Source of the DNA: Sphingosinicella sp.
Lineage (GTDB): Bacteria; Pseudomonadota; Alphaproteobacteria; Sphingomonadales; Sphingomonadaceae
Reading direction: 5' to 3'
Assembly (NCBI GenBank): GCA_016793845.1
Contig: JAEULI010000113.1
Span: 1-39,144, forward strand
Length of the DNA stretch: 39,144 nt
The position numbers and the translations under genes are program-made. Below the pieces are notes generated by a model, which was given only the letters and a program-made list of their open reading frames with translations, did no database searches and had not been told where the DNA came from. Shown one piece after another: positions 26,850 through 35,650 of this stretch. How positions within the stretch are numbered: the first letter of the stretch is position 1; each line of letters opens with the position of its first letter.

Positions 26850-27323
26850 CTATTCGCGCACGTCCTTCGCGATGCGATCGAGGAGGCCGTTCACGAAACC
26901 GGCCTCGCGCGCTTCGTAAAACGCCTTCGCGACATCGACATATTCGCTGATCGCGGCCGCGCGCGGCACATCGAGACGGGCGACGAGTTCATAGACGCCG
27001 CAGCGCAGGATCTGGCGCATCGGCCGGTCGAGCCGGTCCAGCGTCCAGCCTTCGGCGAGTGCGCCCGCGATGCGCTCGTCGATCTCCGCCTCGCGCGCGG
27101 CGACACCGGAGACGAGATCATCGAAGAAGTCCGCGTCGGCGGGGGCGAAGGCCGTATCCTCGATGGTGCGGCCGAGGCGGTGTTCATGGAATTCGCGCAG
27201 CAGCTTGGGGATCGTATCGCCCGACATCTCGCGCTGGTAGAGCGCCTGAACGGCGGCGAGACGCGCTGTCGCGCGGGACGGTCTTTGCGTTTTCGTCTTG
27301 GGGGATGAGGTCTTGGAGGACAT
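26850..27323 (-). CDS. nusB: Transcription antitermination factor NusB
   Basis: A 157-residue all-helical RNA-binding protein that, with NusE, promotes antitermination in rRNA operons. The pattern RLAAVQALYQREMSG near residue 21, then RLDRPMRQILRCGVYELVAR and FVNGLLDRIAKD, is standard. The N-terminus is a basic low-complexity tail of about 18 residues. It follows ribH by 50 bases. Confidence 0.94.
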   Translation of the reverse strand: MSSKTSSPKTKTQRPSRATARLAAVQALYQREMSGDTIPKLLREFHEHRLGRTIEDTAFAPADADFFDDLVSGVAAREAEIDERIAGALAEGWTLDRLDRPMRQILRCGVYELVARLDVPRAAAISEYVDVAKAFYEAREAGFVNGLLDRIAKDVRE

Positions 27324-27373
27324 GGCGCGCTATGTAGAGCCGCAGCCTTCGAAACCCAAGCACCAAAGACGTG

Positions 27374-27793
27374 TCAGCCGAAACGGCTCTTGAGTTCGAG
27401 GAGCGTGAGCGCCGCCTTCGCCGCCTCGCCGCCCTTGTCCTTCTGCTTCGGATCGGCGCGGACGAGCGCCTGCGCCTCGTTCTCGACGGTGAGGATGCCA
27501 TTGCCCACGGCGAGCCCATCCATCGTCAGCGCCATCAGGCCGCGCGCGCTTTCGCCCGCCACGATCTCGAAGTGATATGTCTCACCGCGGATGACGACGC
27601 CGATGCCGACGAACGCGTCATAGCGACCGGATTCCGCCGCGAGCGCGATGGCGCCCGGGATTTCGAGCGCACCGGGAACGGTGATCGTTTCGTGGCTGTG
27701 CCCCGCATCCTCGATCGCGGCGCGCGTGCCGGCGAGCAGCATGTCGTTGAGGTGGGCATAGAAACGGGCTTCGACGATGAGGACGCGTGCCAT
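27374..27793 (-). CDS. ribH: 6,7-dimethyl-8-ribityllumazine synthase
   Basis: A 139-residue lumazine synthase, the penultimate step of riboflavin synthesis, joining the RibBX product dihydroxybutanone phosphate with the pyrimidine from RibD. Active-site stretches [11 protein letters not shown] and [14 protein letters not shown] (catalytic His) are present. ATG at 27793 gives the family start [11 protein letters not shown]. It lies 19 bases after ribBX. Confidence 0.95.
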   Translation of the reverse strand: MARVLIVEARFYAHLNDMLLAGTRAAIEDAGHSHETITVPGALEIPGAIALAAESGRYDAFVGIGVVIRGETYHFEIVAGESARGLMALTMDGLAVGNGILTVENEAQALVRADPKQKDKGGEAAKAALTLLELKSRFG

Positions 27794-27812
27794 GACCGGC
27801 CTTTCCGTAATC

Positions 27813-29084
27813 TCAGTTGGTGGGAATGGGCCGTTCGCCGACGACATTGATACCATAGCCCTCGATCGCGACGATGTTGCGATGCGAATTGGTGAGCAGG
27901 ATCATGTCGTGGATGCCGAGATCTGCAAGGATCTGCGCACCGATACCGTAGGAGCGCAGATCCATGTCGCCGCCACGTTCGCCGGCGATCTCGCGCGTCA
28001 GGCTGCTCGATTCCGGCGCGATCAGGAGCACGATGACACCTGAACCCGCGCGTCCGATCTCCTCCATCGAACGCTGCAGGATGCGCTTGCGGGGACCGGG
28101 CTGACCGAGCACGTCCGAGAAGATCGAAAGGCCGTGCATACGCACAAGTGTCGGCTCGTCGGCGCTGACCTTGCCCTTCTGGAGCACGACGTTGACCGAC
28201 CCGTCGATCCTGTTGCGATAGGAAAGCACTCGCCAGTCCCCACCGTAGTCCGACGTGAACGGCGACTGCGCAACGCACTCGACGAGGTGATCGTGGCGGC
28301 GGCGATAGGCGATGAGATCGCGGATCGTGCCCATCTTGAGGCCGTGCAGGCGCGCAAAGGGGACGAGATCGTCCATGCGCGCCATCGTGCCGTCGTCTTT
28401 CATGATCTCGCAGATCACGCCCGAAGGATTGAGGCCGGCGAGCCGCGCGACATCCACCGCCGCTTCGGTGTGACCGGTGCGCACGAGCACGCCGCCGTCA
28501 CGCGCGACGAGCGGGAAGACGTGTCCGGGCGTGACGATATCGTCCGAGCCGCGCGCGGAATCGATGGCAACAGCGACCGTGCGCGCCCTGTCCGCCGCCG
28601 AAATGCCGGTGGTGACACCCTGCTTCGCTTCGATCGAGACGGTGAAGGCGGTTTCGTGCCGCGTGCCATTCTGGCGGCTCATCAGGCCGAGACCGAGTTG
28701 ATCGACGCGCGCCTTCGTCATCGCGAGGCAGATGAGGCCGCGGCCGTGCGTCGCCATGAAGTTGATCGCGTCGGGCGTCGCCATCTGCGCGGGGATGATG
28801 AGGTCACCCTCATTCTCGCGGTCCTCGTCATCGACGAGGATGAACATGCGGCCGTTGCGCGCCTCCTCGATGATCTCCTCGATGGGGACGAGCGCCGGGC
28901 GGTCGCTGTTCGACGCCATGTACAGCTCCAGCTTGCGGAGCGTTTCGGCGGTCGGGTTCCACTCGGGCGAATCGATGTCGCGGAGCGTGTTGGCGTGAAG
29001 CCCCGCCGCGCGGGCGAGACCGGAACGCGACACATCGCCCTTGGAGACGATGCCGCGAATCGTTTCGATCAGGATCTGGCTCAT
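27813..29084 (-). CDS. ribB: HTH-fused dihydroxybutanone phosphate synthase with degenerate RibA domain (RibBX type)
   Basis: A 423-residue three-part protein. Residues about 18-50 form an XRE-like helix-turn-helix ([19 protein letters not shown]). Residues about 66-270 are an intact RibB domain, with [36 protein letters not shown] and [12 protein letters not shown]-like [17 protein letters not shown]. The rest (about 275-423) aligns with GTP cyclohydrolase II, but the zinc-binding cysteine cluster is gone and the C-terminus is cut short after GINVVGERP. It should therefore make dihydroxybutanone phosphate but not open GTP. Such RibBX hybrids are known in Proteobacteria; the HTH is an extra layer. 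It sits between ribE and ribH; a palindrome lies 14-31 bases before its start. Confidence 0.92.
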   Translation of the reverse strand: MSQILIETIRGIVSKGDVSRSGLARAAGLHANTLRDIDSPEWNPTAETLRKLELYMASNSDRPALVPIEEIIEEARNGRMFILVDDEDRENEGDLIIPAQMATPDAINFMATHGRGLICLAMTKARVDQLGLGLMSRQNGTRHETAFTVSIEAKQGVTTGISAADRARTVAVAIDSARGSDDIVTPGHVFPLVARDGGVLVRTGHTEAAVDVARLAGLNPSGVICEIMKDDGTMARMDDLVPFARLHGLKMGTIRDLIAYRRRHDHLVECVAQSPFTSDYGGDWRVLSYRNRIDGSVNVVLQKGKVSADEPTLVRMHGLSIFSDVLGQPGPRKRILQRSMEEIGRAGSGVIVLLIAPESSSLTREIAGERGGDMDLRSYGIGAQILADLGIHDMILLTNSHRNIVAIEGYGINVVGERPIPTN

Positions 29085-29097
29085 GGCGGAACTGCGT

Positions 29098-29115
29098 ATC
29101 ACATTAAAATGTGAT
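29098..29115. promoter_or_regulatory. 18-bp palindrome before ribBX
   Basis: ATCACATT-AA-AATGTGAT is a perfect 8+8 inverted repeat, 14-31 bases upstream of the ribBX start in the 60-base ribE-ribBX gap. It is a good candidate operator; the HTH domain of RibBX itself is a possible binder. As RNA it would be a weak A/T-rich hairpin. Confidence 0.55.
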
Positions 29116-29131
29116 CGCAATACCCATTTGT

Positions 29132-29143
29132 CACAGGCCTGTG
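29132..29143. repeat. 12-bp perfect palindrome next to the ribE stop
   Basis: CACAGGCCTGTG is self-complementary and begins two bases after the ribE stop codon on the minus strand. There is no T-run after it, so it is not a standard terminator. It may stabilise the upstream mRNA or be chance. Confidence 0.3.
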
Positions 29144-29144
29144 T

Positions 29145-29747
29145 TCAGGCCGCGACGTCACGCATCCGGCCGATGTAGCGGGCGAGCACATCGATCTCGA
29201 TGTTCACCGCGTCCCCTGCGCCGGCACCGCCGAACGTGGTGTGCGCCGCACTGTGCGGGATCAGGTTGAATGAAAGGACAACGCCTTCCGCCGTGTCCTC
29301 CACCGTGTTCACGGTGAGCGAGACGCCGTCGAGCGCGACCGACCCCTTGGGCGCGATGAATGCGGCGACGCTTTTCGGAGCGGCGATGCGGAACGTGTGG
29401 CTGTCGCCCACCGCCGCGACCGATTCGACACGGCCGACGGCATCGACATGGCCGGTGACGATATGGCCACCGAGTTCGTCGCCGACCTTCAGCGCGCGCT
29501 CGAGATTGAGCCGTGCATCCTGCTGCCAGCGTGATGCGGCGGTTTTCGAGAGGGTTTCGGCAGACACGTCAACGGCGAACCAATCCGCGCCTTTGTCCAC
29601 CACGGTGAGGCAGACGCCCGAACAGGCGATGGAGGCGCCCATGTCGACCCCCGCCATGTCGTACCCGCAGGCGATGGTGAGCCGCGTGTCGCCGCGCGCT
29701 TCAACGCGGGTGACGGTGCCGATGTCGGTGATAATGCCGGTAAACAT
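29145..29747 (-). CDS. ribE: Riboflavin synthase, alpha subunit
   Basis: A 200-residue enzyme that dismutates two ribityllumazines to riboflavin. Two lumazine-binding repeats are visible, beginning MFTGIITDIGTV and GGHIVTGHVDAVG, with the paired SIACSGVCLTV and SVALDGVSLTVN stretches. ATG at 29747 is the family start; the upstream frame overlaps ribD. It lies ten bases after ribD. Confidence 0.95.
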   Translation of the reverse strand: MFTGIITDIGTVTRVEARGDTRLTIACGYDMAGVDMGASIACSGVCLTVVDKGADWFAVDVSAETLSKTAASRWQQDARLNLERALKVGDELGGHIVTGHVDAVGRVESVAAVGDSHTFRIAAPKSVAAFIAPKGSVALDGVSLTVNTVEDTAEGVVLSFNLIPHSAAHTTFGGAGAGDAVNIEIDVLARYIGRMRDVAA

Positions 29748-29757
29748 GGCGCCCCCT

Positions 29758-30750
29758 CTAGCGCGTCCGCGCGTAGACTTCGAGTCGGTCGTTGCCGAAC
29801 GTGCGCGTTTCGTCGAGCCGCCAGCGGCCGTGCGCATCGGACAGGCGTTCGAGGCCGATGCGGCCCGCGCCGGGCGCACCGTCGCCGATCACGATGGGCG
29901 CGCGGTAGACGAGCATCCGATCGACGAGATCGGCGGCAAGCAGCGTGCTCGCCGTTGCCGGACCGCCCTCCACGAACACGTCGTTCACCGCGAGGCCGCA
30001 CAGATCATCGACCGACGCCAGCAGCAGCGGATCGCGCGCAGCGAGCTTTGCCGACGCCGGAATCGCATCGAGTGTTGCGCTGAGTACGGCGGGCCGCGGG
30101 CTGCGATCCTGAAGCCCCGGCAGGCGCACATCGAGCGAGGGGTCATCGGCTTCGAGCGTACCCCGCCCGACGAGGATCACGTCCGCAAGCGCGCGCTGGA
30201 GGTGAACATGCGCGCGCGCCTCGGGACCTGTGATCCACTGGCTCTCGCCGCCGGGCATCGACACGCGGCCATCGATGGACATGGCGAGCTTGAGCGTGAT
30301 GCGCGGACGGCCACGCTCCATGCGCGAGAAGAACCCCGCCATGGCCGCGCGCGCCATCGCTTCGCCAGTCCCGACCGTGACGGCGATGCCCGCATCGCGG
30401 AGGCGCGCCGCGCCCTGCCCCGCCGTGCGCGGATCGGGATCGAGCACGGCGATGTGAACCGCGGAAACACCCGATGCAGCAACGAGATCGGCACAGGCCG
30501 GGCCGCGCGCGCTGACATGCGCGCAGGGTTCGAGGCTGACGTAAAGCTCCGCGCCCCGCGCCGCTTCGCCCGCGATCTCCAGCGCGACCGCCTCGGCATG
30601 GGGACGTCCGCCCGGCTGGGTCCAGCCGCGCGCGATCACCATACCATCCTTCACGATGAGGCAGCCGACATTGGGATTGGGGGCGGTACGGCCGAGGCCG
30701 CGGTGTGAGAGGCGAATGGCGGCCTCCATCAGCCGCGCCGCCTCGTTCAT
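29758..30750 (-). CDS. ribD: Bifunctional riboflavin deaminase/reductase
   Basis: A 330-residue two-domain enzyme. The N-terminal deaminase has the zinc ligands His51 (HAEAVAL), Cys76 (EPCAH) and Cys86 (GPACADL). The C-terminal reductase domain starts near residue 148 with RITLKLAMSIDGRV, and contains VGRGTLEADDPSL and VFVEGGPATAS. It carries out the second and third steps of riboflavin synthesis. The start overlaps the stop of the small membrane protein gene by ATGA. No FMN riboswitch is visible upstream. Confidence 0.95.
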   Translation of the reverse strand: MNEAARLMEAAIRLSHRGLGRTAPNPNVGCLIVKDGMVIARGWTQPGGRPHAEAVALEIAGEAARGAELYVSLEPCAHVSARGPACADLVAASGVSAVHIAVLDPDPRTAGQGAARLRDAGIAVTVGTGEAMARAAMAGFFSRMERGRPRITLKLAMSIDGRVSMPGGESQWITGPEARAHVHLQRALADVILVGRGTLEADDPSLDVRLPGLQDRSPRPAVLSATLDAIPASAKLAARDPLLLASVDDLCGLAVNDVFVEGGPATASTLLAADLVDRMLVYRAPIVIGDGAPGAGRIGLERLSDAHGRWRLDETRTFGNDRLEVYARTR

Positions 30751-31112
30751 TCGCTTGCCGGCTCTTTGGCGCTTGCCGGCTCTTTGGTTTCAGGCGGGGC
30801 TGCAACTTCAGGCGCCGCCGCCTTCTCCGCATTGATATCGAGCTGTGCGGCGATCGCGTCCGCCTGTTCCTGCATCAGCCGCTCTTCTTCCTCCTGCTCG
30901 GCGAGCGCATCGGCGCGCGAGCGGCCATCCTCCCAGTTCTTGAAGTAGGCGATGATCGGATCGGGCGGGAGGTAGCCGAAGCGGTTCTCGATCAGGAACG
31001 TGAACATGATGATGAAGGTCATCAAAACGGACAGGCCGCCGATGATCCACTGCCGCTTTTCGATGGCGGCGATGTGTGCGCGGATGCGTCCGAAAATGGT
31101 GGCGTTGCTCAT
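30747..31112 (-). CDS. Small membrane protein, unknown function
   Basis: A 121-residue protein with one membrane segment (about residues 24-42, QWIIGGLSVLMTFIIMFTF), a conserved-looking periplasmic stretch ENRFGYLPPDPIIAYFKNWED and a charged, Ala/Glu/Pro-rich tail. The tail ends in a repeated KEPAS unit made by an 18-bp tandem duplication. It is coupled to ribD by ATGA and lies 55 bases after tonB. I do not recognise a function; the position suggests only co-transcription with the riboflavin genes. Confidence 0.75.
   Translation of the reverse strand: MSNATIFGRIRAHIAAIEKRQWIIGGLSVLMTFIIMFTFLIENRFGYLPPDPIIAYFKNWEDGRSRADALAEQEEEERLMQEQADAIAAQLDINAEKAAAPEVAAPPETKEPASAKEPASE
30752..30787. repeat. 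Perfect 18-bp tandem duplication
   Basis: CGCTTGCCGGCTCTTTGG occurs twice back to back (30752-30769, 30770-30787) in the last codons of the small membrane protein gene. It keeps frame and repeats a six-residue unit. Confidence 0.9.
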
Positions 31113-31167
31113 GCGGGGCCACAGATAGGGTTTCGAACGCACCCGCGCCAGTGCCTGTGTTATGCCT

Positions 31168-31809
31168 TTACGGGTTCAGCACGAATGTCACCGTGATCTG
31201 GTGACGGCTCTGGACCGCGACACCGTCGCGCGTGGCGGGCCGGAAGCGCCAAGCCGACAGCGCCTGCCGGACCGCCGCGCTATCGAGACGCTCGTAACCG
31301 CTCGATCGCATCACTTCGGCATCGGCGACGCGACCATCCGTGCCGACGAGTACGCTGACGACGACGCTCCCCGCCTCGCCCGCGCGGCGCGCGGCCGACG
31401 GATACGCGGGCTGGAAACGGTCCCGGTAGCGCGGATCGATGCTTGCCGCGACGAGCACCGGATCTGCGGCCTGCGTCTGCCCGATCGATCCGACAACATC
31501 CGGTACACGCGGCAGAATGGGTGTCGGATCATCGCGCACGATCGGCACCTGCGGCGCATCCACGACAAGCACGGGTTCGACGACCGTGATGTCCACGCTG
31601 TCTTTCATTGCGGGCAACGGCGGCGTTTCGGGCTTTGCAGGCTCGACTTTCTCGATCCAGATCGGCGCCTCTGGGTGAATGATGTTCGGAACCTTGACGA
31701 TACCCGTGGCGGTGAGCGCCACATAACCGAGGACGAGATGAACGGCTGCGGTGATGAGAACGCCGCTGCTGTCTCGCAGGGCTCGGTGGGTCGGGAACGC
31801 TGACTTCAT
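31168..31809 (-). CDS. TonB family energy-transducing protein
   Basis: A 213-residue TonB homolog that links the inner-membrane proton gradient to outer-membrane receptors. It has one N-terminal membrane helix (about residues 15-37), a Pro/Glu-rich spacer with EPAKPETPPLP, and a C-terminal TonB domain (about 130-213) with YPSAARRAGEAGSVVVSV, then VMRSSGYERLDSAAV and AWRFRPA. No exbB/exbD or receptor is beside it. A Zur-like palindrome lies 85 bases upstream, which suggests zinc-controlled expression and a partner receptor for zinc or another metal. Confidence 0.9.
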   Translation of the reverse strand: MKSAFPTHRALRDSSGVLITAAVHLVLGYVALTATGIVKVPNIIHPEAPIWIEKVEPAKPETPPLPAMKDSVDITVVEPVLVVDAPQVPIVRDDPTPILPRVPDVVGSIGQTQAADPVLVAASIDPRYRDRFQPAYPSAARRAGEAGSVVVSVLVGTDGRVADAEVMRSSGYERLDSAAVRQALSAWRFRPATRDGVAVQSRHQITVTFVLNP

Positions 31810-31893
31810 CTAACGGCTCCATCCCAAGGGAGGGCGCCCCATGCGTTGCCGAACGGCAGCGCCGCTCCACCACCGGCAACATGCCGGCCCGCG

Positions 31894-31908
31894 TGTTATA
31901 CTATAACA
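31894..31908. promoter_or_regulatory. Zur-type box upstream of tonB
   Basis: TGTTATA-C-TATAACA is a perfect 15-bp palindrome that equals the core of the gammaproteobacterial Zur box (TGTTATA-N-TATAACA). It lies in the gltX-tonB gap, 85-99 bases before the tonB start, and contains a TATAGT/TATAAC stretch that could act as a -10 on the minus strand. Two further hairpins (31873-31887, 31847-31858) lie between it and tonB. Confidence 0.6.
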
Positions 31909-31944
31909 ACCCCGTCTCTGCCGAGCAGATCATTCGCGCCGCGC

Positions 31945-33273
31945 TCAGTTGGTACGGGCACGTAATCGTTCGAGGGCGCGGTCACGACCGATCAGGAGCA
32001 GCAGCCCCGCCATCTCGGGGCCGTGATCGCGGCCCGTGAGCGCGCGGCGGAGCGGCAGGAACAGATCTTTGCCCTTGCGGGCGGTCGCTGCCTTGAGCGC
32101 GCCGGTGAGCGCGGACCAGATGCCGGGCTCCCACGGGAGCGATTCGAGCGTGTCGGCAGCAAGGGCGAGGTAGTCGCCATCGTTGGCGAGCGGCTCCACC
32201 GGACCTTCGATCACCTGCCACCAGTCGGCGGCATCCGCGACGGTTTCGAGGTTCGGACGCAGCACCGCCCACGCCGCAGCGTCCATGCCCGGCGGCAGGC
32301 GGTTCGCCACGGCATCGTAATCGAGCTGATGCAGGATGCGCGCATTGAGCTGGCGCAACTCCGCCTCATCGAAGCGCGCGGCGGAGCGGCCGAAGTGCGC
32401 GAAATCGAAATGTTCGACGAGCGGATCGAGACTCGTGACCGGCTCGACGGAATCGGACGTGCCGAGGCGGGCGAGCAGCGCGGCGATGGCGACGGGTTCG
32501 ATACCCGCCTCGCGGAAATGCGCCATGCCTGCCGAGCCGAGACGCTTCGAGAGCGCACCCTCGGTGCCGGTGATCAGCGCCTCGTGCGCGAAAGCCGGCG
32601 GCTGTGCGCCGAGCGCTTCGAACATCTGAATCTGCACGCCCGAATTGGTGACGTGATCCTCGCCGCGGATGACGTGGGTGACGCCCATGTCGATGTCGTC
32701 GATCACCGAGGGCAGCATGTAGAGGTAGGAACCATCGGCGCGGCGCACGACGGGATCGCTGAGCGAGGCGGGATCGATGTGCGAGTCGCCGCGGATGAGA
32801 TCCTGCCAATGGACGTGCGCGCCCGTATCGAGGCGGAAGCGCCAGTGCGGCCGTTCGCCTGCTGTGCGCTTCGCCGCGATCTCATCGGGTGTGAGATTCA
32901 GCGCAGCGCGATCGTAAACGGGCGGCAAGCCGCGCGAGAGCTGGATCTTGCGACGGACCTCAAGCTCCTCGGCGGTCTCAAAGCAGGGGTAGATGCGCCC
33001 GGCCGCGACGAGCGTTTCGAACTGTTCGTTGTAACGCGCGAGCCGGTCTGACTGACGGTATTCGGCATCGGGCAAGAGGCCGAGCCATGCGAGATCGGCG
33101 CGGATGGCGTCGGCGTATTCTTCGCGCGAACGCTCCGTGTCGGTATCGTCGAGACGCAGCAGGAAACGCCCGCCGTGCTTCTTCGCGAACAACCAGTTGT
33201 GGAGCGCGGTGCGGACGTTGCCGACGTGGAGATAGCCCGTTGGAGACGGGGCGAAACGGGTGGTGAGGGTCAT
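31945..33273 (-). CDS. gltX: Glutamyl-tRNA synthetase
   Basis: A 442-residue class I aminoacyl-tRNA synthetase. The HIGH-type motif is in PSPTGYLHVGN near the start, and the KMSKS-type motif appears as LSKRLG. The C-terminal anticodon-binding part is of the bacterial GluRS type. At 442 residues it is shorter than E. coli GluRS (471) and similar to the second GluRS many alphaproteobacteria carry; whether it charges tRNA-Glu, tRNA-Gln or both is not readable. ATG at 33273 overlaps the nadE stop (ATGA). Confidence 0.94.
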   Translation of the reverse strand: MTLTTRFAPSPTGYLHVGNVRTALHNWLFAKKHGGRFLLRLDDTDTERSREEYADAIRADLAWLGLLPDAEYRQSDRLARYNEQFETLVAAGRIYPCFETAEELEVRRKIQLSRGLPPVYDRAALNLTPDEIAAKRTAGERPHWRFRLDTGAHVHWQDLIRGDSHIDPASLSDPVVRRADGSYLYMLPSVIDDIDMGVTHVIRGEDHVTNSGVQIQMFEALGAQPPAFAHEALITGTEGALSKRLGSAGMAHFREAGIEPVAIAALLARLGTSDSVEPVTSLDPLVEHFDFAHFGRSAARFDEAELRQLNARILHQLDYDAVANRLPPGMDAAAWAVLRPNLETVADAADWWQVIEGPVEPLANDGDYLALAADTLESLPWEPGIWSALTGALKAATARKGKDLFLPLRRALTGRDHGPEMAGLLLLIGRDRALERLRARTN

Positions 33274-34922
33274 GAGGTCCGGAAGGCGTTGGTGATCGGA
33301 TAGCGGCGGTCTCGCCCGAAGTTGCGGACGCCGATCTTGACGCCGGGGGGCGACTGGCGGCGCTTGTATTCGGCCACGTAGAGCAGGCGCTCGATGCGGA
33401 TCACGGTGTCGCGATCGAAGCCCCGCGCGACGATGTCGGCAACCGAAAGCTCCTCTTCCACGAGGCCGTGCAGGATCGGATCGAGGATTTCGTACGGCGG
33501 CAGCGAATCCTGATCCTTCTGGTTCTCGCGCAGCTCGGCCGTGGGCGGCTTGGTGATGACACGCTCCGGCATCACCGGGCCATTCGGTCCCAGCGCCAGT
33601 TTCGGACGGTTCGCATTCCGCCAGCGCGAGAGCGCGAACACGGTGGTCTTGTAGGCATCCTTCAGCACCGAATAGCCGCCCGCCATGTCGCCGTAGATCG
33701 TGGCATAGCCCACCGACATCTCGGACTTGTTGCCGGTAGTGAGCAGCATGTGACCGAACTTGTTGGAAAGCGCCATCAAGGTGACACCCCGGATGCGCGA
33801 CTGGACATTCTCCTCCGTGATGTCGCGCGGCTTGCCTTCGAATACCGGCGCGAGCATCGCGTCGAACGCTTCCATGGCAGGCGTGATGGGTATGGTATCC
33901 AGGCGACAGCCGAGCATCCGCGCACATTCCGCCGCATCGTCGAGACTGTCCTGCGACGTGAAGCGCGAGGGCATCATCACGCACCATACGCGGTCCGCGC
34001 CGAGCGCATCCACCGCCACCGCCGCCGACAGCGCCGAATCGATGCCGCCCGAAAGCCCGAGCACGACGCCGGGGAAGCGGTTGCGGTTCACATAGTCGGC
34101 GAGGCCGATCTGCATCGCGTGGTAGATGTCCTCCGGATACGGATCGAGGCGGTGCTTGTGCCCTTCCTCGCACACCCAGCCCTTCGCGGTGCGGAACCAC
34201 GTGGTGAGCGTGACGCGCTCCTCCCAGTCCGGGAACTGCACGGCGATGCGACGATCCGCGTTCATCACGAAGCTGGCGCCGTCGAAGACGATTTCGTCCT
34301 GCCCGCCGACGCGGTTGAGGTACGCGAGCGGCAGACCGGTTTCGGCGACGCGCATCGCGGCCAGCGAAAGCCTTTTGTCGTCCTTGTCCAGCTCATAAGG
34401 GCTGCCGTTCGGAACGAGCAGGATCTCAGCCCCCGTCTCGGCGAGGCATTCGCACACGTCCGGGAACCAGATGTCCTCGCAGATCGGCACGCCGAGGCGC
34501 ACGCCGCGGAACGCCAGCGGCCCCGGCAGCGGGCCGGGCGCGAACACGCGCTTCTCATCGAACACGCCGTAGTTCGGCAGCTCGTGCTTGCGCGTCCACG
34601 CCGCGATCTTGCCGCCATCGAGCAGCGCCATCGCGTTATAGAGCTTGTCGTCTTCGAGGAGCACGCTGCCGACGAGCATGGCGGGGCCGCCGTCCGCCGT
34701 CGCTTCCGCCATGCGCTGTAGCTCTGCGTCCGCAGCGCGCACCAGCGACGGCTTCAGCACGAGGTCTTCGGGCGGATAGCCGATGAGCGAAAGCTCGCAG
34801 GTAACGACGAGGTCAGCCTGCGGCTGTTTCGCGCGCGCCGCGAGCATCGCATCGGCGTTGCCGCGAAGGTCGCCCATGGTCTGGTTGAGCGGCGCGAAAG
34901 CGATCTGAAGGCGTTCAGTCAT
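33270..34922 (-). CDS. nadE: Glutamine-dependent NAD+ synthetase
   Basis: A 550-residue two-domain enzyme that amidates nicotinic acid adenine dinucleotide to NAD+ using glutamine. The N-terminal nitrilase-like glutaminase domain has the triad Glu43 (CELSLIGYPPEDL), Lys112 (RKHELPNYG) and Cys148 (ICEDIW). The C-terminal synthetase domain has the PP-loop SGGIDS at 291-296. It is coupled to gltX downstream by ATGA. Together with PnuC and its kinase at 5-6 kb it marks two NAD routes in the window. Confidence 0.96.
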   Translation of the reverse strand: MTERLQIAFAPLNQTMGDLRGNADAMLAARAKQPQADLVVTCELSLIGYPPEDLVLKPSLVRAADAELQRMAEATADGGPAMLVGSVLLEDDKLYNAMALLDGGKIAAWTRKHELPNYGVFDEKRVFAPGPLPGPLAFRGVRLGVPICEDIWFPDVCECLAETGAEILLVPNGSPYELDKDDKRLSLAAMRVAETGLPLAYLNRVGGQDEIVFDGASFVMNADRRIAVQFPDWEERVTLTTWFRTAKGWVCEEGHKHRLDPYPEDIYHAMQIGLADYVNRNRFPGVVLGLSGGIDSALSAAVAVDALGADRVWCVMMPSRFTSQDSLDDAAECARMLGCRLDTIPITPAMEAFDAMLAPVFEGKPRDITEENVQSRIRGVTLMALSNKFGHMLLTTGNKSEMSVGYATIYGDMAGGYSVLKDAYKTTVFALSRWRNANRPKLALGPNGPVMPERVITKPPTAELRENQKDQDSLPPYEILDPILHGLVEEELSVADIVARGFDRDTVIRIERLLYVAEYKRRQSPPGVKIGVRNFGRDRRYPITNAFRTS

Positions 34923-35023
34923 GCGGGGTCTTCTAGGCTGTCGAAACGGCTTTGGCGATGCCTTCGCGCCACCGCGCGAAGGGGGCTTTCGAACGCCGCG
35001 GGTTCCGTTTAGGTTCCGCGCCG

Positions 35024-35650
35024 ATGTTCACCGACACGCCCCTTCTGGCCAACCCCTGGACCTGGTTCGTCGTCGGCTATCTGCTGGGCGCGATTCCCTT
35101 CGGCCTCATCGTCACGCGCCTCGCCGGAATGGGCGATATCCGCCGCATGGGATCGGGCAATATCGGCACGACCAACGTGCTGCGCACCGGCGGCAAGAGC
35201 CTCGCGGCGCTGACCCTGCTGCTCGATGCGGGCAAGGGTGCGCTTGCCGTCTGGCTCGGTCACACATTTGCGTACGGCGGCGATATTCTCGGCGGCATGG
35301 GCGCGTTTATCGGCCATCTGTTTCCGGTGTGGCTCCTGTTCCGTGGCGGCAAGGGTGTCGCCACGATGCTCGGCATCGCGCTCGCCATCCATCCGCCCGC
35401 GGGGCTCGTCTTCGCGGCCGTCTGGCTGCTCGTGGCGGGTGTAACGCGCTACTCCTCGCTCGCGGGGTTGATGGCGGTAACGCTGACCCCGCTTGCGCCC
35501 GCGCTCGCCGGACGCTGGGATGCCGCGCTGCTGTTCGCGGGCATGGCCGTACTGGTGATCGCGAAGCACGACGAAAACATCGCGAAGCTGCGCGCGGGCA
35601 CCGAGAGCAAGATCGGCGGGCGCGGCGGCGCGCCCGACCCGAATGGCTGA
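35024..35650 (+). CDS. plsY: Acyl-phosphate glycerol-3-phosphate acyltransferase
   Basis: A 208-residue polytopic inner-membrane enzyme that starts phospholipid synthesis by acylating glycerol 3-phosphate from acyl phosphate. The three PlsY motifs are present: GSGNIGTTNVLRTGGK, DAGKGALAVW and GHLFPVWLLFRGGKGVAT. ATG at 35024 gives the family-like N-terminus. It overlaps dprA by eight bases. Confidence 0.95.
   Translation: MFTDTPLLANPWTWFVVGYLLGAIPFGLIVTRLAGMGDIRRMGSGNIGTTNVLRTGGKSLAALTLLLDAGKGALAVWLGHTFAYGGDILGGMGAFIGHLFPVWLLFRGGKGVATMLGIALAIHPPAGLVFAAVWLLVAGVTRYSSLAGLMAVTLTPLAPALAGRWDAALLFAGMAVLVIAKHDENIAKLRAGTESKIGGRGGAPDPNG

Noticed and set aside
31113-31167. FMN riboswitch before the riboflavin genes
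   Set aside because: The gap before the small membrane gene is only 55 bases and has none of the conserved RFN stretches; the gaps before ribD, ribE and ribBX are also too short or lack them.
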